Assembly (NCBI RefSeq): GCF_004402705.1
Contig: NZ_SOFM01000040.1
Span: forward strand, 31,362-95,361
DNA length: 64,000 bases
Source: Cryobacterium mannosilyticum
GTDB lineage: Bacteria; Actinomycetota; Actinomycetes; Actinomycetales; Microbacteriaceae
Direction of reading: 5' to 3'
This document shows positions 50,554-58,333 of this stretch, piece by piece (position 1 is the first letter of the stretch; each line of letters opens with the position of its first letter). The notes under the pieces were generated by a model that was given only the letters and a program-made list of their open reading frames with translations, was not told the DNA's origin and ran no database searches. Made by a program: the position numbers and the translations under genes.

Positions 50554-52335
50554 TCAGGTGGTCTGGCGGGAAACGATGCGGGCGTACCGGTTGCCGAGTG
50601 CCATCAGCTCGTCGTGGCTGCCGAGCTCGACGATCCGGCCCTTCTCGATGTAGGCGATCCGGTCGGCCTCCCTGATGGTCGAGAGCCGGTGCGCGGCGAT
50701 CAGGGTGGTGCGGTCGCGGAACAGGGTGGCGAGGGCATCCTTCACCATGCCCTCCGAGTCGGCGTCGAGCGCGCTGGTGGGCTCGTCGAGGATGAGGATG
50801 CGCGGGTCGCGCACCAGGGCCCGGGCGATCGCGAGGCGTTGCCGCTGCCCGCCGGAGAGGCCGGAGCCGCGGGTGCCGACGATGGCGTCGAGGCCGGCTC
50901 CGCCCGGGGAGTCGGCGGGGCCGAGGATGTCGAGCGCGTTCGCGCCGCGCAGGGCGGTGAGGATTCTCTCGTCGTCGACCCCGGTGAGGCCGTACGCCAC
51001 GTTGTCACGGATCGTGCCCTCGAACAGCACGGACTCCTGCGGCACGATCGACACGTGGCTGCGCACGCTGCGCATGTCCAGGGTGTTCATATCGTGGCCG
51101 TCGAGCAGCACCCGTCCCGTGGTCGGGCGCACGAAGCCGAGCACGAGGTTGAGCAGGGTGGACTTGCCGGAGCCGGAGGGCCCGACCAGGGCGATGGTCT
51201 CTCCGGCCCGGATCGACAGGCTGATCTCGGTCAGGGCGGAGCGCCCGCCGAGGTACTGGAAGGTAACCCCGTCGAGCTCGATCGCGCCGGAGACCGAGGC
51301 GACCAGGTCGCGGCCGTCGTTGACCTCGACGTCGGGCTCCTCCATGATCTCCGCGATCGAGCGCATCGACTCGAGGCCGCGGGAGACCACCGGCGTGACA
51401 TTGAGCAGGTTGACGATTCCCCCGGTCAGCACGGTGAAATAGGTGCTGAGCAGCACCACCTGGCCCGGGCTGATCGGGATCAGCTGGGTGATCGAGGCAG
51501 CGGATGCCCCGACCAGGCAGGCCACGCCGAGCACCTGGTAGGAGACCCAGGAGAACGCGCCGAACCGGCCGTTGAGGGTGTCCAGTTCCTGCCCGGCGAC
51601 GCTGACGCTGCGGGCCTGCCCGGCGACCCGCTTCGAGGCCACCAGCTCGAGCCCGTGGCCGCGGGTGATCGGGATGAGCGCGGCCATCTCGCCGACGCCG
51701 GCCGAGAACCGTTCCACCTCCAGCCGGAAGTTCTCGTTGCGCGCGCCCGCCCGGGTGCGGATGTACCGCACGAGCAGCGCGGCAACCGGCACGGTGACCG
51801 CGAAGACGCCCACGAACGCGGGCACCGCGATAGCCGTGATCACGATCGCGCCGGTGAGGGTGAACACGGTGGAGAGCACGGTCGGGAACGCCTGCTGCAT
51901 CATCAGCTCGAGGTTCTCGACGTCGCGCACCACCTTGGTCTGCACGATCGAGGCGCTCTGTCGGTTGTGGAACCCGATCGACAGGCGCTGCAGCCGCTCG
52001 GTGAGGGCGTTGCGCACGTCGACGGCCATCGACCGGGTGGCACGGCTGGAGCCGCGCACGTAGAGCATGTGGAACGGGTAGTTCAGCGTGAGCAGCACGG
52101 TCGCCAGCCCGGCCAGCAGCCACAGGCTGGGCAGAGGGCCGCGCGCGACGACGATGTCGATGATCGCCGCGGTCAACGGCGGGAGCACCCAGGCCGGGCT
52201 GTCCTTGACCAGGAAGGCGAGGGTGGAGAGTGAGAGCCGGCCGCGGTAGGGCCGGAGCAGGCGGAGGAACGACCGGAACGGCTCGGTCTTGACGACACCC
52301 TGCTCGATCGCGTTCGTTCGGGACGGGTCACCCAT
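50554..52335 (-). CDS. ABC exporter, fused membrane and ATPase domains
   Basis: 593 residues. Six membrane segments in residues ~30-310, then an ATPase: Walker A GPSGSGKST, signature LSGGQRQRLAIARAL, Walker B ILILDEP, and H-loop AHRLSTI. A half-transporter of the MsbA/LmrA type that works as a homodimer. Substrate unknown. GAGGTG precedes the ATG. It probably shares a transcript with the CE7 esterase gene downstream. Confidence 0.9.
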   Translation of the reverse strand: MGDPSRTNAIEQGVVKTEPFRSFLRLLRPYRGRLSLSTLAFLVKDSPAWVLPPLTAAIIDIVVARGPLPSLWLLAGLATVLLTLNYPFHMLYVRGSSRATRSMAVDVRNALTERLQRLSIGFHNRQSASIVQTKVVRDVENLELMMQQAFPTVLSTVFTLTGAIVITAIAVPAFVGVFAVTVPVAALLVRYIRTRAGARNENFRLEVERFSAGVGEMAALIPITRGHGLELVASKRVAGQARSVSVAGQELDTLNGRFGAFSWVSYQVLGVACLVGASAASITQLIPISPGQVVLLSTYFTVLTGGIVNLLNVTPVVSRGLESMRSIAEIMEEPDVEVNDGRDLVASVSGAIELDGVTFQYLGGRSALTEISLSIRAGETIALVGPSGSGKSTLLNLVLGFVRPTTGRVLLDGHDMNTLDMRSVRSHVSIVPQESVLFEGTIRDNVAYGLTGVDDERILTALRGANALDILGPADSPGGAGLDAIVGTRGSGLSGGQRQRLAIARALVRDPRILILDEPTSALDADSEGMVKDALATLFRDRTTLIAAHRLSTIREADRIAYIEKGRIVELGSHDELMALGNRYARIVSRQTT

Positions 52336-52533
52336 GGCACACCTCTTCGACGGCCGCGCGGGGGCGCGGCGATAACGATTCGGCCGTCGGCCTCAAGCGG
52401 GCGGCGGTCGAATGCGTTGACGGGGTGCGTCCTCTGCCCTGGCGTGTTCGGCACGCCGGGGCTGTCGCGGTGCGAGGTCGCTGACACCGGTGAGGGTGTC
52501 AGCGACCAGCCTAGCGGCAGCGGCGTGCGCCGG

Positions 52534-53487
52534 TCAGCGCCTGCGGTAATAGTCCCGCCAGATCAGCCGATGCACCGGGATCCAGCGCGGGATGTCCCGG
52601 AGGCCGGGGATGAACGGCACTAGCGTCAGCAGCACGCTGAGCACGAGCATCAGCAGCAACACCAGCAGGTCGGCGTTCGGCGCGGAAGCGAACGGCTCCA
52701 CCTGGTACCAGAACGAGAACAGCCACAGCCAGGACTGGCCCGGCGTGTTCCCGGTCTCGTTCATCATGCCCCACTGGTCGCCGGTGAGGTGCTGGGCGGT
52801 GGCCAGGTCGCCGAAGTACGCCCCGTCGCCGAGGAACAGCGTGCCGCGGGTGTAGTCGAAGTTGTAGAACTTGTCCTTCGCCGTGAGCACGCCGTCGAGC
52901 GCGCCCTGCTTCGCCATGGTGAGCAGCGAATCGGTGAGCACCGGCACTGGTCCGTAGTCGCCGGCCGCCACGTTTGCGGGGTCGTTGTCGGTGGCCTTGG
53001 TGAGGGCATCCGAGTAGGTGGTGGTCCAGGTGGTGCGCTGGGCGTCGCTCGCGGTGACCCAGTCGGCCAGTTCGGGCGGCGGCGAGTTGAGCGTGGTGAG
53101 CGGGTCGATCACGAGGTCGTTGGCCGTGTCGATCGGGAGCTGCACCCCGGAGAAGCTCTGCAGGTCGAGCGGGCCGAGGGTCTGGGTCGCATCCGCGGTG
53201 TTGTTGTAGGGCGGCCCGTAACCGGCGGTCTCGCTGGTGCCGCCGAGTTCGGCGGTAGCGGTGGCGACGAAGTCGGCGGGGGCGGCGATCGCCCAGGACT
53301 TCAGGGTGACGCTCGGCTCGTCGGGCGAGCCGAAGACCGCGGACAGGCCCAGGGTGATGATGCCCATCACGACGAGGGCCACCGTGAGTTCCTTGAACAG
53401 GTCGTATTCGCGCACGGTGCCGCGCCAGGGGCGGCGAGCCAGGCCGTCTCTGTCGGCGCGGGAGGCGCGCAGGTTCGTGGTGCTCAT
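52534..53487 (-). CDS. two-helix membrane protein, partner of the cytochrome b gene
   Basis: 317 residues. One membrane helix near 34-54 (ELTVALVVMGIITLGLSAVFG), a long soluble stretch ~55-265 probably outside the cytoplasm, a second helix near 272-292 (ADLLVLLLMLVLSVLLTLVPF), and a basic end RDIPRWIPVHRLIWRDYYRRR. It is not cytochrome b6f subunit IV, which has three helices and no large loop, and no heme or Fe-S motif (CxxCH, CTHLGC) is visible. I do not recognise a defined function. ATG overlaps the cytochrome b stop by ATGA, so the two proteins are probably partners. Confidence 0.7.
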   Translation of the reverse strand: MSTTNLRASRADRDGLARRPWRGTVREYDLFKELTVALVVMGIITLGLSAVFGSPDEPSVTLKSWAIAAPADFVATATAELGGTSETAGYGPPYNNTADATQTLGPLDLQSFSGVQLPIDTANDLVIDPLTTLNSPPPELADWVTASDAQRTTWTTTYSDALTKATDNDPANVAAGDYGPVPVLTDSLLTMAKQGALDGVLTAKDKFYNFDYTRGTLFLGDGAYFGDLATAQHLTGDQWGMMNETGNTPGQSWLWLFSFWYQVEPFASAPNADLLVLLLMLVLSVLLTLVPFIPGLRDIPRWIPVHRLIWRDYYRRR

Positions 53488-54212
53488 CGCCCGGCCTCCC
53501 CGGCGTCGGTGTCAGCACCGGGCTGGAGCTGCGCGTCGGTGTCAGCGGCCTCGAGCGGCGGAACCACGCCGTGCATCCGCACCAGCACGACGTGCAGGGC
53601 GACGACGGCGCCGACGGCCAGCGGCAGCAGGATGATGTGGAACATGAAGATCTGGCCGAGGTTGGCCACGTTGAACCAGGCGCCGATGCCGGCGGCGTTC
53701 AGCGCGTCCTTGCCCTCGAACGCGATCCACTGCGAGTCGAAGTTGGTCTGCAGCAGGTAGCCGGTGAATGCGGTCACGATCGAGACCAGGAACGCGCCCA
53801 TCCCGGTGATCCAGGTCAGTGTGCGCCCGCCGCGCCAGGCGGCCATCCAGTACTTGCCCCAGAGGTGCACGACCATGGTCATGAAGAAGAGCTCGACGCT
53901 CCACAGGTGCACGCTGTTCACGAAGTGGCCGAGGTCCGACAGGTGGTACCAGGCGGGGCCGTTCAGGCCGAGGATGACGCCGGAGGCGAGGATGAAGACG
54001 AGGGAGACGATCGCGCCCATGCCGAACACGTAGATCCAGGATGCGACGTAGCCGGGCTGGTCCTCGGGGAGGAGCTTGTCGGCGGGGAGGTGCCGCAACA
54101 GAGCGCCCCTCGCCCTACCTGTCCAAGTGTGGTAGTCGGCATCCTCGGGGTTCGAGCCGGTGCCGACTGGTATCGGGGCCGACTCGCGGGGCGGGTTCTC
54201 GCGGAGGCTCAC
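53484..54212 (-). CDS. b-type cytochrome (cytochrome b N-terminal/b6-like domain)
   Basis: 242 residues from GTG at 54212. Four membrane helices: ~57-82, ~100-120, ~132-154, ~188-211. Helix B has H102-x13-H116 and helix D H192-x14-H207, the bis-His ligands for two hemes, with the b6-type spacing of 14 in helix D. It stops after helix D, so the C-terminal half of a full cytochrome b (quinol site PEWY) is missing. No Rieske or cytochrome c gene is adjacent. Probably a membrane quinone-reactive electron carrier of unknown partner. GTG overlaps the stop of the small gene before it. Confidence 0.82.
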   Translation of the reverse strand: MSLRENPPRESAPIPVGTGSNPEDADYHTWTGRARGALLRHLPADKLLPEDQPGYVASWIYVFGMGAIVSLVFILASGVILGLNGPAWYHLSDLGHFVNSVHLWSVELFFMTMVVHLWGKYWMAAWRGGRTLTWITGMGAFLVSIVTAFTGYLLQTNFDSQWIAFEGKDALNAAGIGAWFNVANLGQIFMFHIILLPLAVGAVVALHVVLVRMHGVVPPLEAADTDAQLQPGADTDAGEAGR

Positions 54213-54376
54213 TTGCGCTTCCGGCCACTCGGGAACGGCAGGAAGAGGGCCAGGACGAAGAGCAGGATCATCACGAGGATGACGATCAGGTTGCCCAGCT
54301 GGATCTGGAAGGCACCCCACCCGAGATAGATCCCCGGACTGTCGAGACTGGCTAATATGCTGACGAAATCGTGCAT
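54209..54376 (-). CDS. 55-residue single-helix membrane protein
   Basis: A short gene from ATG 54376 to TGA 54209 with GGAG five bases upstream. The product begins MHDFVSILASLDSPGIYLGW, has one membrane helix (about residues 27-48, LGNLIVILVMILLFVLALFL) and ends with the basic SGRKRK. Its TGA overlaps the GTG of the cytochrome b gene (GTGA). Overlap, ribosome binding site and composition support a real gene, probably a small subunit of the same complex. I do not recognise the family. Confidence 0.75.
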   Translation of the reverse strand: MHDFVSILASLDSPGIYLGWGAFQIQLGNLIVILVMILLFVLALFLPFPSGRKRK

Positions 54377-54433
54377 GATCGGCTCCATTACCTGGAGGAC
54401 CTGCCCCGGAGAAATCGGTCACCGGCACGTGGC

Positions 54434-54452
54434 CCTATACCCGCAACGGTAT
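54434..54452 (-). promoter_or_regulatory. candidate promoter/operator of the cytochrome b operon
   Basis: On the minus strand TATAGG (54434-54439) is a fair -10 box 58 bp before the small gene. It overlaps the inverted repeat ATACC-CGCAAC-GGTAT (54437-54452), a possible regulator site. Confidence 0.4.
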
Positions 54453-54520
54453 TCCCGAAGAGAGCGTCGGCCAGCATGGTTGACCCGGAAAAACTCTGAG
54501 ACTATGCACAGGTAGGCGGC

Positions 54521-54598
54521 TCAGGACATCCGTTCAGGACATCCGCCCCGGACATCCGTTCAGGACATCCGTTCAGGACATCCGCCCAGAACCTGCGC
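54521..54598. repeat. 13-bp tandem array after fliW
   Basis: Six units of TCAGGACATCCGT type (the one nearest fliW is decayed) running right up to the fliW stop codon at 54599. On the minus strand most units end in CCTGA, copying the TGA in changing frames. Confidence 0.9.
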
Positions 54599-55012
54599 TC
54601 AGGCGGACCGGGCACCCAGCTCGGCGCGGAGCGGCCAGTCCTGGCCGTCGAGGATGATCTGGGCGCAACGGCCGGTGATCGAGTTGACCACGATCGGAGC
54701 CATCAGGTTCACGGTCGTGCCGCTCTCACCCGGGTTGGTCACCACGAGCACGAGGGCGTCGGCCGGGTCGGACAGCTCGAGCGAGCCGGCCTGGTCGTCG
54801 CTGATCACGGGGGAGTAGTCGGGAAGGTAGACCGAGGCATCCAGCACGAACAGGCGGGTGCGCTGGTCGGTGGCGGACTGCAGCGTGAAGAGGCCGGCCG
54901 CGCCCGGGATCTCGATCAGCGCGAACTCGGTCAGCGGCGCGAGTCCGGGAGGTGGGGAGACGAAGGTGAGGGTGGCGTTCATCGGGGCTGTTCTCGCTCG
55001 GTTCGTAGTCAT
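54599..55012 (-). CDS. fliW: FliW, flagellar assembly factor
   Basis: 137 residues. TEFALIEIPGAAGLFTLQSATDQRTRLFVLDASVYLPDYSPVI and LVLVVTNPGESGTTVNLMAPIVVNSITGRCAQIILDG are FliW signatures. FliW binds flagellin and, in species with CsrA, releases that repressor to tune flagellin translation; no csrA is seen in this window. Start at 55012 overlaps the flgL stop (ATGA); an ATG at 54982 gives a start closer to the family norm. Confidence 0.9.
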   Translation of the reverse strand: MTTNRARTAPMNATLTFVSPPPGLAPLTEFALIEIPGAAGLFTLQSATDQRTRLFVLDASVYLPDYSPVISDDQAGSLELSDPADALVLVVTNPGESGTTVNLMAPIVVNSITGRCAQIILDGQDWPLRAELGARSA

Positions 55013-55935
55013 CGGAGGAAGTCCATCAGGGTCGGCTGGAGCACCTTGGCGGTCACGGCGAGGGCCGATTGGTAGGTGACTTCCTGGAGCTTGAGGTCGA
55101 GGATCGCCTGGCCGAGGTCGACGTCTTCGATCGAGGAGCGCTGCGCCTCGAGGGCCCCCTTTTGCTTCACGAGGGTGTCTCCGGCCTTCTGGATCTGGCC
55201 CTGGCGCACGCCGACGTCGGCCTGGGCGGTGAGCACGGTCTTCATCCGGGCGTCCACGTCGGCGAGGAAATGACCGATGTTGGACGGCAGTGTGGGCGGC
55301 GTGGTGGCCGTGCCCGGCGTGCCGCGCAGGGCGGCGCTGATGTTGTCGATGAGCGTGAACACCGAGGTCGCGTTCGTCGCGTTCACGTCGAAGACCTCGC
55401 TGCCGTCGACGTCGACCTTGATGGTCGTGTCCGCGTCGATCCTGCGGTCGACACTGCCCGTGGTCGACCCGGTGAAGGTGTAGTCCGGCTTGAAGGCGAC
55501 GCCGGCATCCGAGTTGCCGGCGAACACGGTGCGGCCGAGGTAGCTCGAGTTGGCCTGGCTGAGCAGGTCCTGTTTGAGGCCGTCGAGGCGCACGGCGATC
55601 GCTTCCCTCGCGGCCTGCGAGAGGGAGCCGTCGTTGGCGCCCTGCACAGTGAGGTCGCGCACCTGGTTCAGGAGGTCGGTGCTGTTCGAGAGGGCGGTGT
55701 CGGCAGTGGTCAGCCAGCTGTTACCGTTCTCGGCGTTGCGGCTGTACTGGGCTACGGCACGCTGGTCGGCGCGCACGGCCAGGGAGTCCGCGGCCTTGGC
55801 CGGGTCGTCCGAGGGGCGATCGATGGCCTTGAGCGAGGATGCCCGCTCCTGCAACTGGGCCATCCGGGCGAGGTTGGTCTGCAGGTTGCTCTGCGCCGAG
55901 CGCATCTGGGTCTGGGTGGTGACGCGGGAGATCAT
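55009..55935 (-). CDS. flgL: FlgL, hook-filament junction protein
   Basis: 308 residues. MISRVTTQTQMRSAQSNLQTNLARMAQLQERASSLKAIDRPSDDPAKAADSLAVR is the flagellin-like coiled-coil N-terminus of FlgL, and the C-terminal helix ILDLKLQEVTYQSALAVTAKVLQPTLMDFL pairs with it. It joins the hook-side FlgK to the flagellin filament. It lies 3 bp after flgK and overlaps fliW. Confidence 0.93.
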   Translation of the reverse strand: MISRVTTQTQMRSAQSNLQTNLARMAQLQERASSLKAIDRPSDDPAKAADSLAVRADQRAVAQYSRNAENGNSWLTTADTALSNSTDLLNQVRDLTVQGANDGSLSQAAREAIAVRLDGLKQDLLSQANSSYLGRTVFAGNSDAGVAFKPDYTFTGSTTGSVDRRIDADTTIKVDVDGSEVFDVNATNATSVFTLIDNISAALRGTPGTATTPPTLPSNIGHFLADVDARMKTVLTAQADVGVRQGQIQKAGDTLVKQKGALEAQRSSIEDVDLGQAILDLKLQEVTYQSALAVTAKVLQPTLMDFLR

Positions 55936-55938
55936 GGC

Positions 55939-57417
55939 TTACCTTCCTACCAGTCCGGTGCGGTTGATCAGGGTGTCGAGCATCTCGTCCACGGCCGTCA
56001 TCACCCGGGCGGCGCCCTGGTACGCGTGCTGGAACATGAGCAGGTTGACGTTCTCCTCGTCGAGGTCGACCGAGGCGTTCGCGAGCTGGGCGCCGACGGC
56101 GGCATTCGAGGTGATGTCGGCGAGCGAGGCGTGCTGCAGCTCGGTGCGGGTCTTGACGGCGAAGCCGGTGACGAAGTTCGACCAGTCTGCCGAGGGGGAC
56201 TGCACGAAGGTGGGCGGCGGGCCAGCGGATGCGACGGCCTTGCCGGCGCCGAGCTGGGCGAGCTTGTCCGCGTTGGAGCCGTCGGCGGCACCGACGCCCG
56301 GGGTGCCCGTGGCGATCCCGGCGGCGGTCGTCGGTACGACGGCCAGGCTCGCTGCGGCGTTGGTCGGGTCGTAGGAGAAAAAATCAAGACCCGCTACCGC
56401 ATTCGGGGCAGAGGAGACAGACCCGGTCCGGTGGATTGCATTCACTTTGTCGGCAAGATCCTTGGCGAAAGTGTTGTACGACTCGGCGGCTTCGGCCAGG
56501 GCGCCTCCGGTTCCCTTTCCTGCGCCCGACGTCACGGCCGGGGCGAGCAAGGAGATTGCACCGGCCAGTTCGCCGCCGTCGACTGCGACCGGTCCGGCGG
56601 CCGGTTTACCGGCCCATTCGACGTGCACGGCGGGGCCACCCTCGGCCAGCGTGCGGGCTCCGACGGCCACGAGCTTCTGGGCCGAGTCGCCCGTGACCAG
56701 GGCGTTGCCGCCGACCAGCACGTCGACGGTGCCGTCGCCGCGGTCGACGAGCGTGCCGCCGGTGAGGGCGGCCAGGGTGGTGGTGAGCAGGTTGCGCTTG
56801 TCGAGGAGTTCGTTGGCGCCGCCGCCGGCGGTCTGCGCGTTGCGGATCTGCACGTTGAGCGCGGCGACCTGCTCGGCCGCGTTGTTGATTTCGCTGACCA
56901 TGCCGTCGACACTGCCGCGGGTGGTCGACCACTGGTTGGCCACCGCCTGGAAGCCCTGGTGAATCTGGGTGGTGAGCACCGCGGCCTGGCCGAGCAGCAC
57001 CCCGGCGGGGGCGGCGTCGCCGGCGGAGTTGGACACGTCGTGCCAACCCGCCCAGAATTCGTCGAGCTGGGCGGAGAGGCCGTTCTTGCCGGGCTCGTTC
57101 ATCGACCCTTCGACCGCGGTCAGCGCGTTGGAACGCACGGCGGAGTATCCGGCGACGGCCGCGGAGGAGCGCACCTGGGCATCCAGTTGGGCGCTGCCGA
57201 GGCGGGCGACGCCGTCGACGTTGACGCCCTGGCCGGCCTGAACTCCGGCGCTCATCAGGCCGACGCGGCTGATCGCGTCGACCGACGACGTCGTGATGCG
57301 CTGGCGGGTGTAGCCCTGGGTGTTGGCGTTGGCGATGTTCTGGCCGACGACCTCGAGGCCCTTTCGAGCGGCGATCAGTCCGGTGTAGGCGGTGTTCAGT
57401 CCGCCGAAGGTGCTCAC
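55939..57417 (-). CDS. flgK: FlgK, hook-associated protein 1
   Basis: 492 residues from GTG at 57417. GGLNTAYTGLIAARKGLEVVGQNIANANTQGYTRQR is the FlgK N-terminus and the end, LDEENVNLLMFQHAYQGAARVMTAVDEMLDTLINRTGLVGR, is the matching C-terminal rod-like helix. Forms the first ring between hook and filament. GTG overlaps the flgN stop (GTGA). Confidence 0.94.
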   Translation of the reverse strand: MSTFGGLNTAYTGLIAARKGLEVVGQNIANANTQGYTRQRITTSSVDAISRVGLMSAGVQAGQGVNVDGVARLGSAQLDAQVRSSAAVAGYSAVRSNALTAVEGSMNEPGKNGLSAQLDEFWAGWHDVSNSAGDAAPAGVLLGQAAVLTTQIHQGFQAVANQWSTTRGSVDGMVSEINNAAEQVAALNVQIRNAQTAGGGANELLDKRNLLTTTLAALTGGTLVDRGDGTVDVLVGGNALVTGDSAQKLVAVGARTLAEGGPAVHVEWAGKPAAGPVAVDGGELAGAISLLAPAVTSGAGKGTGGALAEAAESYNTFAKDLADKVNAIHRTGSVSSAPNAVAGLDFFSYDPTNAAASLAVVPTTAAGIATGTPGVGAADGSNADKLAQLGAGKAVASAGPPPTFVQSPSADWSNFVTGFAVKTRTELQHASLADITSNAAVGAQLANASVDLDEENVNLLMFQHAYQGAARVMTAVDEMLDTLINRTGLVGR

Positions 57418-57899
57418 AGGATCTGGTCGAACAGTCGGGAGGCGGCGGTGCGCACGTCGGAGGTGCCGCGGGAGTCGTAGGTGTTCGGGTTCTGGTTCAC
57501 GTTGGCCAGGGTCTCCTGGCTGGAGCGGGCGGCGGCCCGGAGCAGCTGCTCGTTGGCGTCGCGCAGTTCCTTGATCTGGGTGGTCAGCTCGCCGAGGGCT
57601 TTCAAGTGCGAGGCCATGATCTCGGTCCAGGGGCCGACGGGGGCGTGGGCGACGAGCTCGCGCAGCGTGGCGTCTTCTTCCGTTCCCCACTCGCTGGCCA
57701 CTGCGGCGACCTCGACCGAGCGGGCCAGGCCGGCCTCGCGCACGTGGCCGAGAACCTGTTCCACCTCGCGGGTGCCCTGCTGGAGCCAGCGGGTCTTGCC
57801 GTTGGTGAGGAGAAGCTGTTCCTCGTCGAGCTTGAAGATCAGCAGTTCGAGGAGTTCCCGTTCGCGCCACAGCAACGCTGACAATTCATTGGCGCCCAC
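57414..57899 (-). CDS. flgN: FlgN, export chaperone for FlgK/FlgL
   Basis: 161 residues from GTG at 57899, preceded by GTGGAGGACAC. ANELSALLWRERELLELLIFKLDEEQLLLTNGKTRWLQQGTREVEQVL is the FlgN helical pattern. It keeps FlgK and FlgL ready for secretion. First gene of the flgN-flgK-flgL-fliW operon and directly behind a sigma-28 promoter. A longer frame to 57995 would cover that promoter and is rejected. Confidence 0.9.
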   Translation of the reverse strand: MGANELSALLWRERELLELLIFKLDEEQLLLTNGKTRWLQQGTREVEQVLGHVREAGLARSVEVAAVASEWGTEEDATLRELVAHAPVGPWTEIMASHLKALGELTTQIKELRDANEQLLRAAARSSQETLANVNQNPNTYDSRGTSDVRTAASRLFDQIL

Positions 57900-57973
57900 G
57901 TGTCCTCCACCTGCCTCTCGATTCCATGCCGGGTGACACGCGTCAACGCGTGGACTCCGGCTTCTAAGAGGCA

Positions 57974-58000
57974 CTATCGGCACGGTGGCAGCCACGGTTA
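57974..58000 (-). promoter_or_regulatory. sigma-28 (FliA) promoter of flgN-flgK-flgL-fliW
   Basis: On the minus strand: TAAC (57997-58000), 15 bp, GCCGATAG (57974-57981). This matches the sigma-28 consensus TAAA-N15-GCCGATAA at all but two positions and is identical in both boxes and spacing to the fliC promoter at 59172-59198. Confidence 0.85.
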
Positions 58001-58009
58001 GTGGTGAAT

Positions 58010-58132
58010 GGGAAACAGACTGTCAGCCCGGCCCCGCACCTGTCCACCGAAAGGAGGACAAAATCCGCGGACCAGCGCGGCGGATGTGCCCCGTTGCGGG
58101 GTGATTCGCCCCGGACTGGGGGTCTGTTTCCC
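58010..58132 (+). ncRNA. candidate structured RNA upstream of fliA
   Basis: GGGAAACAGAC (58010-58020) pairs perfectly with GTCTGTTTCCC (58122-58132). In the same register CAGCCCGG (58024-58031) pairs with CCGGACTG (58111-58118) with one mismatch, giving a 22-step helix. Inside are three hairpins: TGTCCACC-GAAA-GGAGGACA (58041-58060, GAAA tetraloop, GGAGG in its 3' strand), CCGCG/CGCGG (58065-58080) and CCCCG/CGGGG (58089-58101). Plus strand preferred because of the GAAA loop and the fliA direction. It matches no riboswitch I know; a non-RNA inverted repeat is the alternative. Confidence 0.5.
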
Positions 58133-58333
58133 CATAGTGGGGGCAGCCGTTCCGCTTCCGCTGCGCGCCCCCCAATTACGTTTTAACAGGCGGCAGAGAA
58201 AACCTCCCGCTGGGGCCCGAAACCCCGCACTTCGTTCGACAACGTCCTCGTGCTTACCCGGCAAAACGCGCTCGACCTGGCTCGCCAGACTCGATCCGCA
58301 CCCCGTCCGTTTGAGCTACCTGGAAGGTCCGTC

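Larger units (their letters stand above)
57900..58333. other. divergent region between flgN and fliA
   Basis: 434 bp without a protein gene. It holds the sigma-28 promoter of flgN (57974-58000) and a structured 123-bp inverted-repeat segment (58010-58132). The rest up to fliA includes the AT-rich CAATTACGTTTTAACAGG near 58171, a possible fliA promoter region. Confidence 0.65.

Noticed and set aside
58041..58060. c-di-GMP (GEMM) riboswitch suggested by the GAAA-loop hairpin near flagellar genes
   Set aside because: The rest of the segment does not show the two-helix GEMM layout or its conserved junction bases as I know them.
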